From Hymenobacter negativus (lineage in GTDB: Bacteria; Bacteroidota; Bacteroidia; Cytophagales; Hymenobacteraceae), in assembly GCF_017571495.1 (NCBI RefSeq), contig NZ_JAGETZ010000010.1, positions 181,984 to 245,983 on the forward strand: a stretch of DNA of 64,000 nt, given 5' to 3'. This document shows, piece after piece, positions 8,602-17,510 of the stretch. Made by a program: the position numbers and the translations under genes. Within the stretch, counting starts at the first letter, position 1. Every line of letters begins with the position of its first letter. The notes below the pieces were generated by a model, which was not told where the DNA came from, ran no database searches, and saw nothing but the letters and a program-made list of their open reading frames with translations.

Positions 8602-9465
8602 CTAGGTGTTCAGCACCTCGCCGCCGTTGGGGTGAATGGCCTGACCGGTGATGTAGGAGGCATCTTCCGAGGCCAGAAACACGTAAGCGGGCGCTACTTC
8701 GGAAGGCTGGCCGGGGCGCTTCATGGTGGTGTCTTTGCCAAAGCTGGCCACTTTTTCGGGTGGGAAGCTGGCTGGAATGAGCGGCGTCCAGATGGGGCCG
8801 GGCGCTACCGTATTGGCCCGGATTTTCTTTTCCGCCAGCTGCTGCGCAATGGAGCGGATGTAGGCCGTGATGGCCCCTTTGGTGGCAGTGTAGTCGACAA
8901 GCTGCTGGTTGCCCCGGTAGGCATTGATAGAAGACGTAGCAATGATGGAGTCGCCTTCGCTCAGGTGTGGCAGGGCGACTTTTACCACCCGCACCATGGC
9001 AAAAAAGTTGACCTGAAACGTGTCCTCAAACTGTTCATTGGACAGCTCGGCCACGTCGGTGCTGACGAACTGCTCAGCGGCATTGCTCACCACAATATTG
9101 AGCTTGCCCAGCTCCTGCACCGTCTGGCTCACAATGCTTTCGCAAAAGCCCAGCTCGCGCAGGTCGCCGGCCAGGGTCAGGCAGCGGCGGCCTTCGGCTT
9201 CCACCAGCTGGCGGGTAGAGTAGGCGTCTTCCTCTTCCTCGGGCTTGTAGGTGAAGGCCACATCGGCGCCTTCGCGGGCAAAGTGCACGGCCACGGCCCG
9301 CCCAATGCCAGAGTCGCCGCCCGTGATGAGGGCCACTTTGTCTTGCAATTTGCCGCTGCCTCGGTAATTGGGTCGGATGTATTCCGGCTGCGGCGTCATT
9401 TCGGTTTCGAGGCCGGGCTGCTGGTCTTGGTGCTGCGGCGGCAGAGATGTCGGTTTGGTTTCCAT
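8602..9465 (-). CDS. Short-chain dehydrogenase, YghA/glucose-dehydrogenase-like
   Basis: This 287-residue classical SDR carries a polar N-terminal extension of about 40 residues, then ALITGGDSGIGRAVA, the NAG-equivalent SNAAEQF, the catalytic serine in TSSINAY and a YxxxK as YTATKGA. The C-terminal YITGQAIHPNGGE is typical of the YghA/general-stress branch often annotated as glucose or aldehyde dehydrogenase. It ends 21 bases before the GH1-like gene and lies on the same strand, so an operon of three genes is likely. Confidence 0.85.
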   Translation of the reverse strand: METKPTSLPPQHQDQQPGLETEMTPQPEYIRPNYRGSGKLQDKVALITGGDSGIGRAVAVHFAREGADVAFTYKPEEEEDAYSTRQLVEAEGRRCLTLAGDLRELGFCESIVSQTVQELGKLNIVVSNAAEQFVSTDVAELSNEQFEDTFQVNFFAMVRVVKVALPHLSEGDSIIATSSINAYRGNQQLVDYTATKGAITAYIRSIAQQLAEKKIRANTVAPGPIWTPLIPASFPPEKVASFGKDTTMKRPGQPSEVAPAYVFLASEDASYITGQAIHPNGGEVLNT

Positions 9466-9814
9466 AGGCGAAGAATGAAGGAGTGTGATTTACTGGTAGA
9501 TAAAACGAGGAACGGAAGGAATAACGGAGCTGAAATTCCAGCGGAACTACGGCGGGCAAGCCGCTTATCGAACGACTTTTTGAGCCTGCCCTGCCTGTTT
9601 ATACGGTTGGAACTTACCCGTCAGCAGGGTGATTTATACGGATTTTGCAAATGGTATGATGCAGGCTTCTACGTAGTTGACTGGGTCTTTACACTGAATT
9701 TGGCTATCCGGCCGCCGGGGTAGTGCAGCGGCAGGCTGGTGGCCGGTATTCGTTACTCAATGGGGTTTCTACCGTATTTGCTTTGGTCAGGCCTCTTATG
9801 TACTGGCACCCAAC
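9466..9814. other. Intergenic region between divergent SDR and CheB genes
   Basis: The 349 bases presumably hold the two divergent promoters. It is more AT-rich than the flanks around 9590-9700. I see no RNA gene, repeat or credible open frame. Confidence 0.35.
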
Positions 9815-10870
9815 ATGACGCAGCACCACCCCCAAAGCCACCACCGGGACATCGTTGTTATTGGTGCTTCCGCCGGGGGCGTCACGGCCCTGCTCGACTT
9901 GGTAGCCGCCCTGCCGCACGATTTTCCGGCTCCTATTCTCATCGTGCAGCACGTGGCGGCCTATGCCCAGAGCTTTCTCCCCCAGCTGCTCAGCCGGGTA
10001 TCGCCGCTCAAAGCCCGGCATGCGCAGGATGGCGACTCCATTGAGCCCGGTACCATTTACATCGCCCCACCCGACCATCACCTGCTCATGGAAGGCGACA
10101 CCCTGCTCGTGACGCGGGGCCCCAAGGAAAACCGGTTCCGGCCGTCCATTGACGCGCTGTTTCGCTCGGCGGCCTATACGTACGGGCCCCGCGTGATTGG
10201 TGTGGTGCTAACCGGCTACCTCGACGACGGCACTTCGGGGCTGTGGTCGGTGCAGCGAATGGGCGGCGTGACGGTGGTGCAGGACCCGCACGATGCCGAA
10301 GCCCCCGCCATGCCTGCCAACGCGCTGGAGTTCGTGAAAGCCGACCACGTAGTGCCGCTGGCCGAAATGAGTACCCTGCTCACGCGCCTGACCCTGGAGC
10401 CAGCTCCGGCCAAGCCCCACGTCACCAAAAGCGAGCTGGACCTGCTGCAAATTGAGCTGACCATTGCCAAGCACGACAATGCGTTCGAAATGGGCATCAT
10501 CAAAAAAGGCGAGCTGACGCCCTTCACCTGCCCCGATTGCCACGGTGCCCTCACCCAGCTGGTAGAAGGCAAAATGCTGCGGTACCGCTGCCACACCGGC
10601 CACGCCTACACCGTCAACGCCCTGCTCTCGGAAGTCACCCAATCGGTGGAAAGCATGCTTTACCAGAGCATGCGCGGGTTGGAAGAAACCAAGATGCTGC
10701 TAAACAACCTCGCCGATTATTTTACCAAGAACCAGGAGCCGAAAGTAGCCGACCTGTTTTCCCGCAAAGCCGAGCAGACCGGCAAGCAGGCCCGCGTGGT
10801 GCACGATTCCATCATGAAACACGAGGCCATGAGCAGCGACCTGCAATTCCAAAAGAAAAAGCTGCCGTAG
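9815..10870 (+). CDS. Orphan CheB-type methylesterase with a C-terminal Cys/His domain
   Basis: The catalytic half (residues about 11-185) has the CheB triad: Ser19 in GASAGG, His46 in IVQHVA and Asp138 in TGYLDDGTSGL. CheB normally removes methyl groups from chemoreceptor glutamates, and a receiver domain normally gates it; none is present here. After the catalytic domain comes a segment (about 236-268) with CPDCHGAL and YRCHTGHAY, likely a metal-binding knuckle, then a helical tail. No chemoreceptor or CheR is nearby, so a role outside chemotaxis is plausible. Confidence 0.82.
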   Translation: MTQHHPQSHHRDIVVIGASAGGVTALLDLVAALPHDFPAPILIVQHVAAYAQSFLPQLLSRVSPLKARHAQDGDSIEPGTIYIAPPDHHLLMEGDTLLVTRGPKENRFRPSIDALFRSAAYTYGPRVIGVVLTGYLDDGTSGLWSVQRMGGVTVVQDPHDAEAPAMPANALEFVKADHVVPLAEMSTLLTRLTLEPAPAKPHVTKSELDLLQIELTIAKHDNAFEMGIIKKGELTPFTCPDCHGALTQLVEGKMLRYRCHTGHAYTVNALLSEVTQSVESMLYQSMRGLEETKMLLNNLADYFTKNQEPKVADLFSRKAEQTGKQARVVHDSIMKHEAMSSDLQFQKKKLP

Positions 10871-10877
10871 GCACGGT

Positions 10878-13124
10878 TTACCCCTCAACAGGTTCTTTTT
10901 CTGTTGCCACCGAATGCCGTGGCTGATTGCGGGCCTCGTCTTCGGTGGCAGTCAGGCTCCGCAGCAGCCGACGCACATCGGCCACAGTGCTTAGGGAAAA
11001 GCGGGCCAGCGAGCGGGTGCCGCGCCCCACCTTCACGGTGTAAGCCGTGGGCGGAAGCGCGCCGAAGGTATCTTCGTCGGTGCGGTCGTCGCCCAGCGCC
11101 AGGATGAATTCGGGCGGTTCTGGCGTAAGCCAACGGGTGGCGGCGGTACCCTTGTGCAGGCCGGCATTCTTGATTTCGAGCACCTTGTTGCCTTCCAGCA
11201 CCTGCAGGTCGGTATTGGAAGTCATGAAGGTAAGGTGGCTCATGAGGTCGCGGGCACGCACGTTGCCCAGCTCGGCATCGGCACGGCGGTAGTGCCACAC
11301 CAGCGAGTAGTCCTTCTCCTCGATGAAGGAGCCCGGCGTGCGGCGCACGTACAGGTCCAGCACCGGCTTGAAGTCCCGCTTCCAGTCGGCCCGCAACCCT
11401 TCCTGAAACAGCCGCCACTCCGCGCCGGCCCGCCGCAGCCACACGCCATGCTCGGCAATGAAGTCAAGCGGCAGGTGTCCCAGCCAGGTTTGCAGCGTGC
11501 CCCGGTCGCGGCCGCTGATGATGACGACCTGGTTTTGCGGGTCGGCGGCCAGCGCAGCCAGCAGCTCCAGCAGCTCGGCATCGGGCTGAGCGCGCTGGGG
11601 GTTGGGGCTGAAGCGCATCAGCGTACCGTCGTAGTCGAGCAGCAGCAGGCGGCGCGGGGCGGCCTGGTAGTCAGCCAGCAGCTGGATTTGGGCGTTGGCA
11701 TTGAGAGCGTCGGTGGCCAGGGTTTCCTGCTTGATTTTGCTGTAAGCCAAGCGGTTCATAAACAGCTCGGTCCAGGCGAACACATCGTATTGCCGCACCA
11801 GTGCCTGCATGGCAACCATGCGGCTGGCCTGCTCCTCGGGCGGCATTTGCAGGGCCTCGTGCAGGGCTTCAGCCAGCTGGCCGGTATCGGTGGGGTTGAT
11901 GAGGAGGGCATCGGCCAGCTCCTGGGCCGCGCCGGCCCGCTCGCTGAGAATGAGCACCCCGCGCTGGTCGGTTTTGCTGGCAATAAACTCCTTGGCTACG
12001 AGGTTCATGCCATCGCGCACGGGCGTGACCAGCGCCACATCGGCCAGCCGGTAAAAAGCCGCCAGCTCTTCAAACGGAAAAGACCGGTAGAAGTAGAGAA
12101 TCGGGTTCCAGCTAATGGTGCGGTACTGCGCATTGATACGGCCCACCAGCTCGTCAATTTCCATCTTCAGCCCCGCATATTGTGCCACCTGGTCGCGCGA
12201 GGGCACCACTATCATGAGCAGGCTGACCTGGCCTACCCATTCGGGATGCCGCTGCAACAGCACCTCAAAGGCCCGCAGGCGCTGGGCAATGCCCTTGGTG
12301 TAGTCAAGCCGGTCGATGCTCAGAATCACGCGGGTCTCACCCAGGTATTCGCGGTAGGTGCGCTCGTGGGCCTGCGCCACTTCCGAGGCCGCGGCTTCGG
12401 CGTAGCGCTGGTAGTCGATGCCCATCGGAAAGGCATCGACGAGCACCGTGCGGTCGGGCGTCTCCACCTGCCCATTGTGGTTGGGCAAGCCCAGCAGGTG
12501 GGCTACCGCACTGAGAAAGTGATGCATATACCCGTACGTGTGGAAGCCGATGAGGTCGGCCCCCAACATGCTGCGCAATAGCTCGGCTCCCCAAGGCAGC
12601 ACCCGAATCAGCTCGTAGCTCGGAAAGGGGATGTGCAGGAAGAAGCCGATGGTGGCTTCCGGGCGCTCGCGGCGCAGCATTTCGGGCAGCAGTAGCAGCT
12701 GGTAGTCGTGCACCCAGATGGTGTCTTCCGGGCCCGCCAGCGCCAGCACGGCTTGGCAAAATTTCTCGTTCACGGCCACATACGCCTCCCAATGGGCCTG
12801 CTCGTACAGCGAGAATTCGCTGAAATAGTGAAACGTGGGCCACAGCGTCCCATTGCTGAACCCTTCGTAGAAATCACGGATTTCGGCCTCAGTCAGGAAT
12901 ACCGGGGCCATGCTGTCGGCCTGCAACTGCTCGGTGACGTGCGCCTGCTCGGCGGGGTCGTCCACGAACAAGCCGGGCCAGCCCACCCACACGTTGCCAT
13001 CGGCCCGGTAGATGGAGCCCAGGCCCGTGGCCAGTCCGCCCTCGCTGGGCTGGAAGCTGAGGCCACTGGCCGTTCGCTGCACCTTGGTGGGCAAGCGGTT
13101 AGAAATAATAATGGTTCTGGACAT
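10878..13124 (-). CDS. otsAB: Fused trehalose-6-phosphate synthase/phosphatase
   Basis: This 748-residue protein makes trehalose from UDP-glucose and glucose-6-phosphate in two steps. The N-terminal GT20 domain (about 1-470) begins IIISNRLPTKV and includes VWVGWPG, WVHDYQLLLLP and DGMNLVAKE. The HAD phosphatase domain begins near residue 490 with LDYDGTLM and has ISGRDR, AEHGVW and LGDDRTDEDTF. The ATG at 13124 was chosen because the synthase fold starts there; the frame stays open upstream for 78 codons into the next gene. It converges with the CheB gene with 7 bases between the stops. Confidence 0.93.
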   Translation of the reverse strand: MSRTIIISNRLPTKVQRTASGLSFQPSEGGLATGLGSIYRADGNVWVGWPGLFVDDPAEQAHVTEQLQADSMAPVFLTEAEIRDFYEGFSNGTLWPTFHYFSEFSLYEQAHWEAYVAVNEKFCQAVLALAGPEDTIWVHDYQLLLLPEMLRRERPEATIGFFLHIPFPSYELIRVLPWGAELLRSMLGADLIGFHTYGYMHHFLSAVAHLLGLPNHNGQVETPDRTVLVDAFPMGIDYQRYAEAAASEVAQAHERTYREYLGETRVILSIDRLDYTKGIAQRLRAFEVLLQRHPEWVGQVSLLMIVVPSRDQVAQYAGLKMEIDELVGRINAQYRTISWNPILYFYRSFPFEELAAFYRLADVALVTPVRDGMNLVAKEFIASKTDQRGVLILSERAGAAQELADALLINPTDTGQLAEALHEALQMPPEEQASRMVAMQALVRQYDVFAWTELFMNRLAYSKIKQETLATDALNANAQIQLLADYQAAPRRLLLLDYDGTLMRFSPNPQRAQPDAELLELLAALAADPQNQVVIISGRDRGTLQTWLGHLPLDFIAEHGVWLRRAGAEWRLFQEGLRADWKRDFKPVLDLYVRRTPGSFIEEKDYSLVWHYRRADAELGNVRARDLMSHLTFMTSNTDLQVLEGNKVLEIKNAGLHKGTAATRWLTPEPPEFILALGDDRTDEDTFGALPPTAYTVKVGRGTRSLARFSLSTVADVRRLLRSLTATEDEARNQPRHSVATEKEPVEG

Positions 13125-13176
13125 GGATTGATACTGATAGAAAAAATCAGCGAAGCCGTCACCCCAGGAGTGGGGT

Positions 13177-14034
13177 TTACTCCGGTTTTTCCAGCGGGGC
13201 TTTGGTTGAGGCGAAGCCAGGCAAGGTGAAGCGCTGGCCCTTGGCAAGCAGGTGCAGGCGCAGGTCGCGAATAGAGAAGACTTCGCCGGGCTGCACCTGG
13301 TAAATGGTGTTGCCGGTGCACTCGTGGCCGTCCAGCAGCACCACAATACCGTTGCCAATTACCTCCAGCTCGGCTCCTTTGGTGACCAGCACGGCCGTGT
13401 CTTCTTCCAGGCCCAAGCCAATGCAGCCGGGGTTCGTAGCAATAATCTGGGCCATGCGGACCATGCGCCCACGGGCTATAAAGTGGGTGTCGATGGCCAC
13501 ATCGCGCAGCAGCTGCAGGCCGGTGGTGATGTGGATTTCATCCTTCAGGAAACCGGCGTCGTTGCGGCCCTGGTAAATCATGGGCGTGCTCATGGCCGTG
13601 GCGCCCGCGCTGGTGCCCGCTACCACAAACGGCTCGCGCTGGTAGCGCTCGGTCATACGCTCCAGCACCAGCGTGCCGCCGAGTATGGCCGTTAGTCGCA
13701 GCTGGTCGCCGCCCGTCAGCATCACGCCATCGGCGCGGTTAAGCATTTCCAGCGCTTCGATGCTGTTGGCTTGTTCCCGGCTTTGAATGTTGAGCACTTC
13801 GACGTGCTTGATGCCAAGGTCAGAGAAAACGTTCACGTAATCCTGGGCGGCCTCGTCGGGCTCTTCCGAAGCAGTAGGAATGACGACAATGGTATCCTTC
13901 TTGTGCAGTTCGTCGACGAAGCGCTGCAAAATGAACTCGGGCGACTGTTCGTGCGAGGGGCCGTCTTTCTCGCGTTGTTCGTGGCCGCCAATAACCAGCA
14001 GTTTGCCTTTAGGTGTGGGGAATGTATTGGGCAT
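13177..14034 (-). CDS. cphB: Cyanophycinase (peptidase family S51)
   Basis: This 285-residue enzyme cleaves cyanophycin, a polymer of aspartate with arginine side chains, into beta-Asp-Arg dipeptides. The nucleophile is Ser142 in AGTSAGATAMS; other family blocks are KLLVIGGHE, VIPTASEEP, MLTGGDQLRL and IGLGLEEDTAVLV. There is no signal peptide, so it is the intracellular type. The ATG at 14034 fits the first strand. It lies 52 bases upstream of the trehalose gene and on the same strand as the isoaspartyl peptidase, which processes its product. Confidence 0.92.
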   Translation of the reverse strand: MPNTFPTPKGKLLVIGGHEQREKDGPSHEQSPEFILQRFVDELHKKDTIVVIPTASEEPDEAAQDYVNVFSDLGIKHVEVLNIQSREQANSIEALEMLNRADGVMLTGGDQLRLTAILGGTLVLERMTERYQREPFVVAGTSAGATAMSTPMIYQGRNDAGFLKDEIHITTGLQLLRDVAIDTHFIARGRMVRMAQIIATNPGCIGLGLEEDTAVLVTKGAELEVIGNGIVVLLDGHECTGNTIYQVQPGEVFSIRDLRLHLLAKGQRFTLPGFASTKAPLEKPE

Positions 14035-14287
14035 GAAAGGAAGGAAAAATGAAGAAAGTCCCGGCGTTAACCGGCCCACACGCCCCAACGGAGCGTGTGT
14101 GGAAGTAAGTGGGGCCAAAGCAGCAGGTAGAATACCGCAAAAGGCCCCGCTCACCGCCGCCCTAACTGTAGGCTGGCAGCGATAAGCTAATTGTTTTCTA
14201 CGGCGCCAAAAAAGGCCCAGAAGTGCTAGAAATACGGATTTTGGCTTTCGGTTAGTGCGTATTCAGGAGGCGGAAGCGGTTTCCCTT

Positions 14288-15199
14288 CTACTCATCCCGC
14301 CACATGGCTACCACCGGCTCGCCATCGCCCACGCGGTAGGCACGACGCATGAGGTTGGTGTTGAACTCCAAAGCAATGTTGCCGTCTTTGTCGATGGCAA
14401 TCATGCCTTTGTCGCCCTTCAGCTCGTCGTCGCGCAGTTGAAGGGCGGCCTGGCAGGCGGCGGCCACTGGCAGGCCCTGGTATTTGACCAGCGCGTAAAC
14501 CTCGTGGGCCAGTGCGCCGCGCATGATGACCTCGCCGTCGCCGGTGCAGGACACGGCGCACGAGTCGTTGCTGGCGTAGGTGCCGCCCCCCAGAATGGGG
14601 CTGTCGCCCACGCGGCCCTTCAACTGGCCCTCAATGCCGCCGGTGCTAGTGGCCACGGCCAGATTGCCGGCCTGGTCGAGCGCCACGGCACCCACGGTGT
14701 CGTGCATGGCTTCAGTACCTTCCTGCTGAACGATTTCCAGCCACTGCTGCTGGGTTTTCTCGGTTAGGAAATAGCTGGGGGGCTTCACCGCCAAGCCTTG
14801 TTCGAGGGCTAGCTCCAAGGCGCCCGTTTCGGACAGGCAAACGTGCGGGCTGCGCTGCATCACGGCGCGGGCCAGGCTGATGGGATTTTGCACGTAAGGC
14901 ACCGCACTCACGGCGCCGGCCTGTAGGTTCCGGCCATCCATGATGGCGGCATCCATCCGGACCTCGCCCTGCTGGGTGAGGCCACTGCCGCGCCCAGCGT
15001 TGAAGTGCTCGTTGTCTTCGAGGCTACGCACGACAGCTTCCACGGCATCGAGGGCGGGACCGCCACGGTGCAGGATTTCCCAGCCAGCTTGTAGGGCCTG
15101 GGCCAAACCTTCACGCTGGGCAGCTTCTTCTTCCGGGCTCAGTTCGCCGGGTTTCATCGTCACGGCACCGCCGTGAATTACAAGGGCGTAGGTGCTCAT
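14288..15199 (-). CDS. iaaA: Isoaspartyl peptidase/L-asparaginase (Ntn hydrolase)
   Basis: This 303-residue plant-type asparaginase matures by self-cleavage before Thr168 in HDTVGAVALD. Other family marks are VIHGGA at the N-terminus, FNAGRGSGLT, STGG, GDSPILGGGTYA and CTGDGE. It hydrolyses beta-aspartyl dipeptides, including the beta-Asp-Arg released by cyanophycinase. The start at 15199 is preferred to an upstream in-frame codon because MSTYALVIHGG matches the family N-terminus. Together with the cyanophycinase it forms a complete catabolic route to aspartate and arginine. Confidence 0.93.
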   Translation of the reverse strand: MSTYALVIHGGAVTMKPGELSPEEEAAQREGLAQALQAGWEILHRGGPALDAVEAVVRSLEDNEHFNAGRGSGLTQQGEVRMDAAIMDGRNLQAGAVSAVPYVQNPISLARAVMQRSPHVCLSETGALELALEQGLAVKPPSYFLTEKTQQQWLEIVQQEGTEAMHDTVGAVALDQAGNLAVATSTGGIEGQLKGRVGDSPILGGGTYASNDSCAVSCTGDGEVIMRGALAHEVYALVKYQGLPVAAACQAALQLRDDELKGDKGMIAIDKDGNIALEFNTNLMRRAYRVGDGEPVVAMWRDE

Positions 15200-15201
15200 A
15201 C

Positions 15202-15621
15202 TTATACGTGGCCAATGGGTGTAAACTGCCAGAGCTGCCCGCAGCCGGTGGGCAGGCATTGTAGGCGGTAGTAGCCACGCAGCAGCTGGCCGTTGAAATT
15301 TAGGCGGAGCACCCCATGCTTCAGCTCAGTGTTGAGGTCGGTGGTGGCGCCGAGTCGGGCCGGGGCCAGTTGCGTGGTGCCGGTTTCGACGCAGGACAGG
15401 GACCCCATCAGGGGCGAGGCCGCCAGCAGCCACAGCAGCACAGGCCGCTTGTTGAGCTGCTTGAGGGGCTGCGTAATGACCCAGTGAGCACAGCCGCCGT
15501 GGTCGTCGGCCAGGGAAAGCTCGTGGTAGCCGGGTATTTCAGTGGAGCGACGCACGGCAAACGTGGTCGCGGAGGGCAAGGTCAGCACGGCTGCCTCGGC
15601 CAAAGTTGTTTCGGGATTCAT
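15202..15621 (-). CDS. Unknown 139-residue protein, possible degenerate LigD 3'-phosphoesterase-like fold
   Basis: The gene ends 2 bases before the peptidase start and is surely co-transcribed with it. The protein has no signal peptide. The segments HELSLADDHGGCAHWVI and then GVLRLNFNGQLLRGYYRL recall the LigD phosphoesterase pattern (H-x-DLRLE...W...G.LkFtLhGekLkG), but the similarity is weak and the catalytic histidines are not all evident. I treat this as a hint only; the function is unknown. Confidence 0.5.
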   Translation of the reverse strand: MNPETTLAEAAVLTLPSATTFAVRRSTEIPGYHELSLADDHGGCAHWVITQPLKQLNKRPVLLWLLAASPLMGSLSCVETGTTQLAPARLGATTDLNTELKHGVLRLNFNGQLLRGYYRLQCLPTGCGQLWQFTPIGHV

Positions 15622-15973
15622 AGCTAGGCATGGGAAGAGAGGTCAGGCTTTTTAACGGTGCCCAAGGTTCTGGCAGCGGTGAAAAAAACACGGATTTTAG
15701 CGCGTTGACAGCACTTAGTTTTCTCCGTACTTCTACGGAAGCCCCTCTGAGTATTCCATCCAACCAGCTGGTTATTAGCTGGATGCCGCTTCATCATTCT
15801 ACTTCAGCAGGCTTAAGCCCCTCCATAACCCTCTGTCTGGCAATGGGGTAAATCAGGCATTGCCCTCCGGAACCGCTCATTGTGGGCCGGGCGTGGCATT
15901 CCGCTTCAGGATTGAGGTGGGTTGGCAAACCGGGATGAAAACGCCGCCAAAGGCACATAACAACCTGCTACGT
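15622..15973. other. Intergenic region before the DUF421 pair
   Basis: The 352 bases separate the minus-strand cyanophycin cluster from the plus-strand DUF421 genes and should carry divergent promoters. An inverted TCCAACCAGCTGGTTATTAGCTGGA-like stretch lies near 15760-15785 and could fold or bind a regulator. Otherwise I see nothing. Confidence 0.35.
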
Positions 15974-16711
15974 ATGAAAAAAGAGGAAATTCACTTCGGT
16001 GACTGGCACCGCTTGTTCATTGGCAACAACCCCGGCGAATTTCTGCTGGAGGTTGCCATTCGCACCATCGTCATCTACCTGTTTCTGCTACTGCTGATGC
16101 GCTTTATGGGCAAGCGCATGAACGCCCAGCTCAACGTGGTGGAGCTATCGGTGATGATAATGCTTGGGGGCATTGTATCGGTGGCCATGCAGCTGCCCGA
16201 CCGGGGCCTGCTCCACAGCATCATGACCCTGGGCTGCATGCTGGTGCTCTACCGCGGCATCAACTGGCTGGCTTTCAAAAACCAAACCGTCGAGCGTCTT
16301 GTGCAGGGCGACTTGGAACAGGTAGTTGCCGATGGCGAGCTGGACCTAAAAGCCATGGCCAATGCCCGGCTCTCCCGCGAACAGCTGTTTGCCCAGTTGC
16401 GCAAGGCCAAAATCCAGCACCTTGGCCAGGTGAAGCGCGTGTACATGGAAGCCAACGGCGAGTTCAGCATCTACCAGCAGCAACCGCCTAAGCCCGGCCT
16501 CTCGGTGCTGCCTGATAAGGATACGGCCCTGCATTTTGCCGAGCCCGCCGATATGCAGCAGCAAGCCTGCGAGCGCTGCGGCCATACCGAGCCCACCGGC
16601 CAGCACCCCGGCAACTGCTCCCGCTGCGACAGTGGCACCTGGACCAAGGCCGTGCAGCTCAAACAGCCCCGCAAAGAAGCCCAGCCCCAACCTGAACCCG
16701 CATTGTCATGA
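15974..16711 (+). CDS. DUF421 (YetF-like) membrane protein with C-terminal zinc ribbon, copy 1
   Basis: This 245-residue protein has three N-terminal hydrophobic segments (about 22-110, including RTIVIYLFLLLLMRFMGKR) followed by the cytoplasmic DUF421 domain with RLVQGDLEQVVADGELD and LRKAKIQHLGQVKRVYMEANG. The C-terminus has a putative zinc ribbon, Cys199/Cys202 and Cys215/Cys218. The start at 15974 (MKKEEIHFGDW) matches the start of its neighbour MKPEDIHLSDW, which supports the choice over the upstream ATG at 15935. Its stop overlaps the next start by four bases. Confidence 0.85.
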   Translation: MKKEEIHFGDWHRLFIGNNPGEFLLEVAIRTIVIYLFLLLLMRFMGKRMNAQLNVVELSVMIMLGGIVSVAMQLPDRGLLHSIMTLGCMLVLYRGINWLAFKNQTVERLVQGDLEQVVADGELDLKAMANARLSREQLFAQLRKAKIQHLGQVKRVYMEANGEFSIYQQQPPKPGLSVLPDKDTALHFAEPADMQQQACERCGHTEPTGQHPGNCSRCDSGTWTKAVQLKQPRKEAQPQPEPALS

Positions 16712-17409
16712 AGCCCGAAGACATTCACCTCAGCGACTGGATGCGCATTCTGGTGGGCGAAGTGCCCGGCAGTTTCTACATCGAGGCCGTTTTCCGCATC
16801 GTTTTCATTTACCTGCTGCTTGTCGTGTCGATGCGCCTGATGGGCAACCGCATGGGCTCGCCCCTGACCCGCAACGAGATGATTGCCATGGTGTCGTTGG
16901 CGGCAGCCAATGGGGTGGCCCTTATGGCCGCCGACCGGGGCCTGCTGCCGGTGGTCGTCATCGCCATTATTGTCGTTGCCTACCAGCGCTTCATTGCCTG
17001 GCGAGCCTTCCGCAGCAAGCGCTTCGAAAGTGCCCTGCTCGACGACATGGCCATTTTGGTGGAAGACGGACGTCTGAACCTCGACAAGCTGGAGGAAGTT
17101 GTGCTGGCCCGCAATCAGCTATTTGCCCAGCTACGCAAAGAGAGCGTGGGCAACCTGGGCCAAGTGCGCCGCGCCTATCAGGAAGCCAACGGCAACTTCT
17201 CCATTCTCACCTTCGATGACGAACAGCTCCGCCCCGGCCTTTCCATTTTACCTGCTGTGGACGAGGCCTTTCGGAACGAGCAGCAAAAGGCTGACGGCCA
17301 GTTTGCCTGTGCCAGTTGCGGACACCTGCAGGCCAGCGCGCACCCCCCGGCGGCAGACTGCTCCCGTTGCGAGGCACGGGAGTGGCAGCCCGCAGTGCTG
17401 GGGGCATAA
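16708..17409 (+). CDS. DUF421 (YetF-like) membrane protein with C-terminal zinc ribbon, copy 2
   Basis: This 233-residue paralogue of the preceding protein shows the same order: the opening MKPEDIHLSDW, membrane segments (about 20-95), the domain ending LGQVRRAYQEANG, and a CxxC...CxxC ribbon at Cys201/204 and Cys218/221. The two diverge in the membrane part, where this copy reads MRLMGNRMGSPLTRNEM. The ATGA overlap and conserved architecture suggest the products act together, perhaps as a hetero-oligomer. DUF421 proteins have been linked to spore and membrane functions in Bacillus; no function is assigned here. Confidence 0.85.
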   Translation: MKPEDIHLSDWMRILVGEVPGSFYIEAVFRIVFIYLLLVVSMRLMGNRMGSPLTRNEMIAMVSLAAANGVALMAADRGLLPVVVIAIIVVAYQRFIAWRAFRSKRFESALLDDMAILVEDGRLNLDKLEEVVLARNQLFAQLRKESVGNLGQVRRAYQEANGNFSILTFDDEQLRPGLSILPAVDEAFRNEQQKADGQFACASCGHLQASAHPPAADCSRCEAREWQPAVLGA

Positions 17410-17510
17410 CCTGACCACTCCCTGGCCCACTGGGCTGAACTTTCAATTGGCTCGCGTTTGAATTACCTGCGTAACGCGTGCCGAATTGGAAATTCGGGGT
17501 ACAAGGTCGG

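Noticed and set aside
13125..13358. A 78-codon N-terminal extension of the trehalose gene
   Set aside because: The sequence overlaps the cyanophycinase gene in another frame and looks like shadow coding; the synthase fold starts at 13124.
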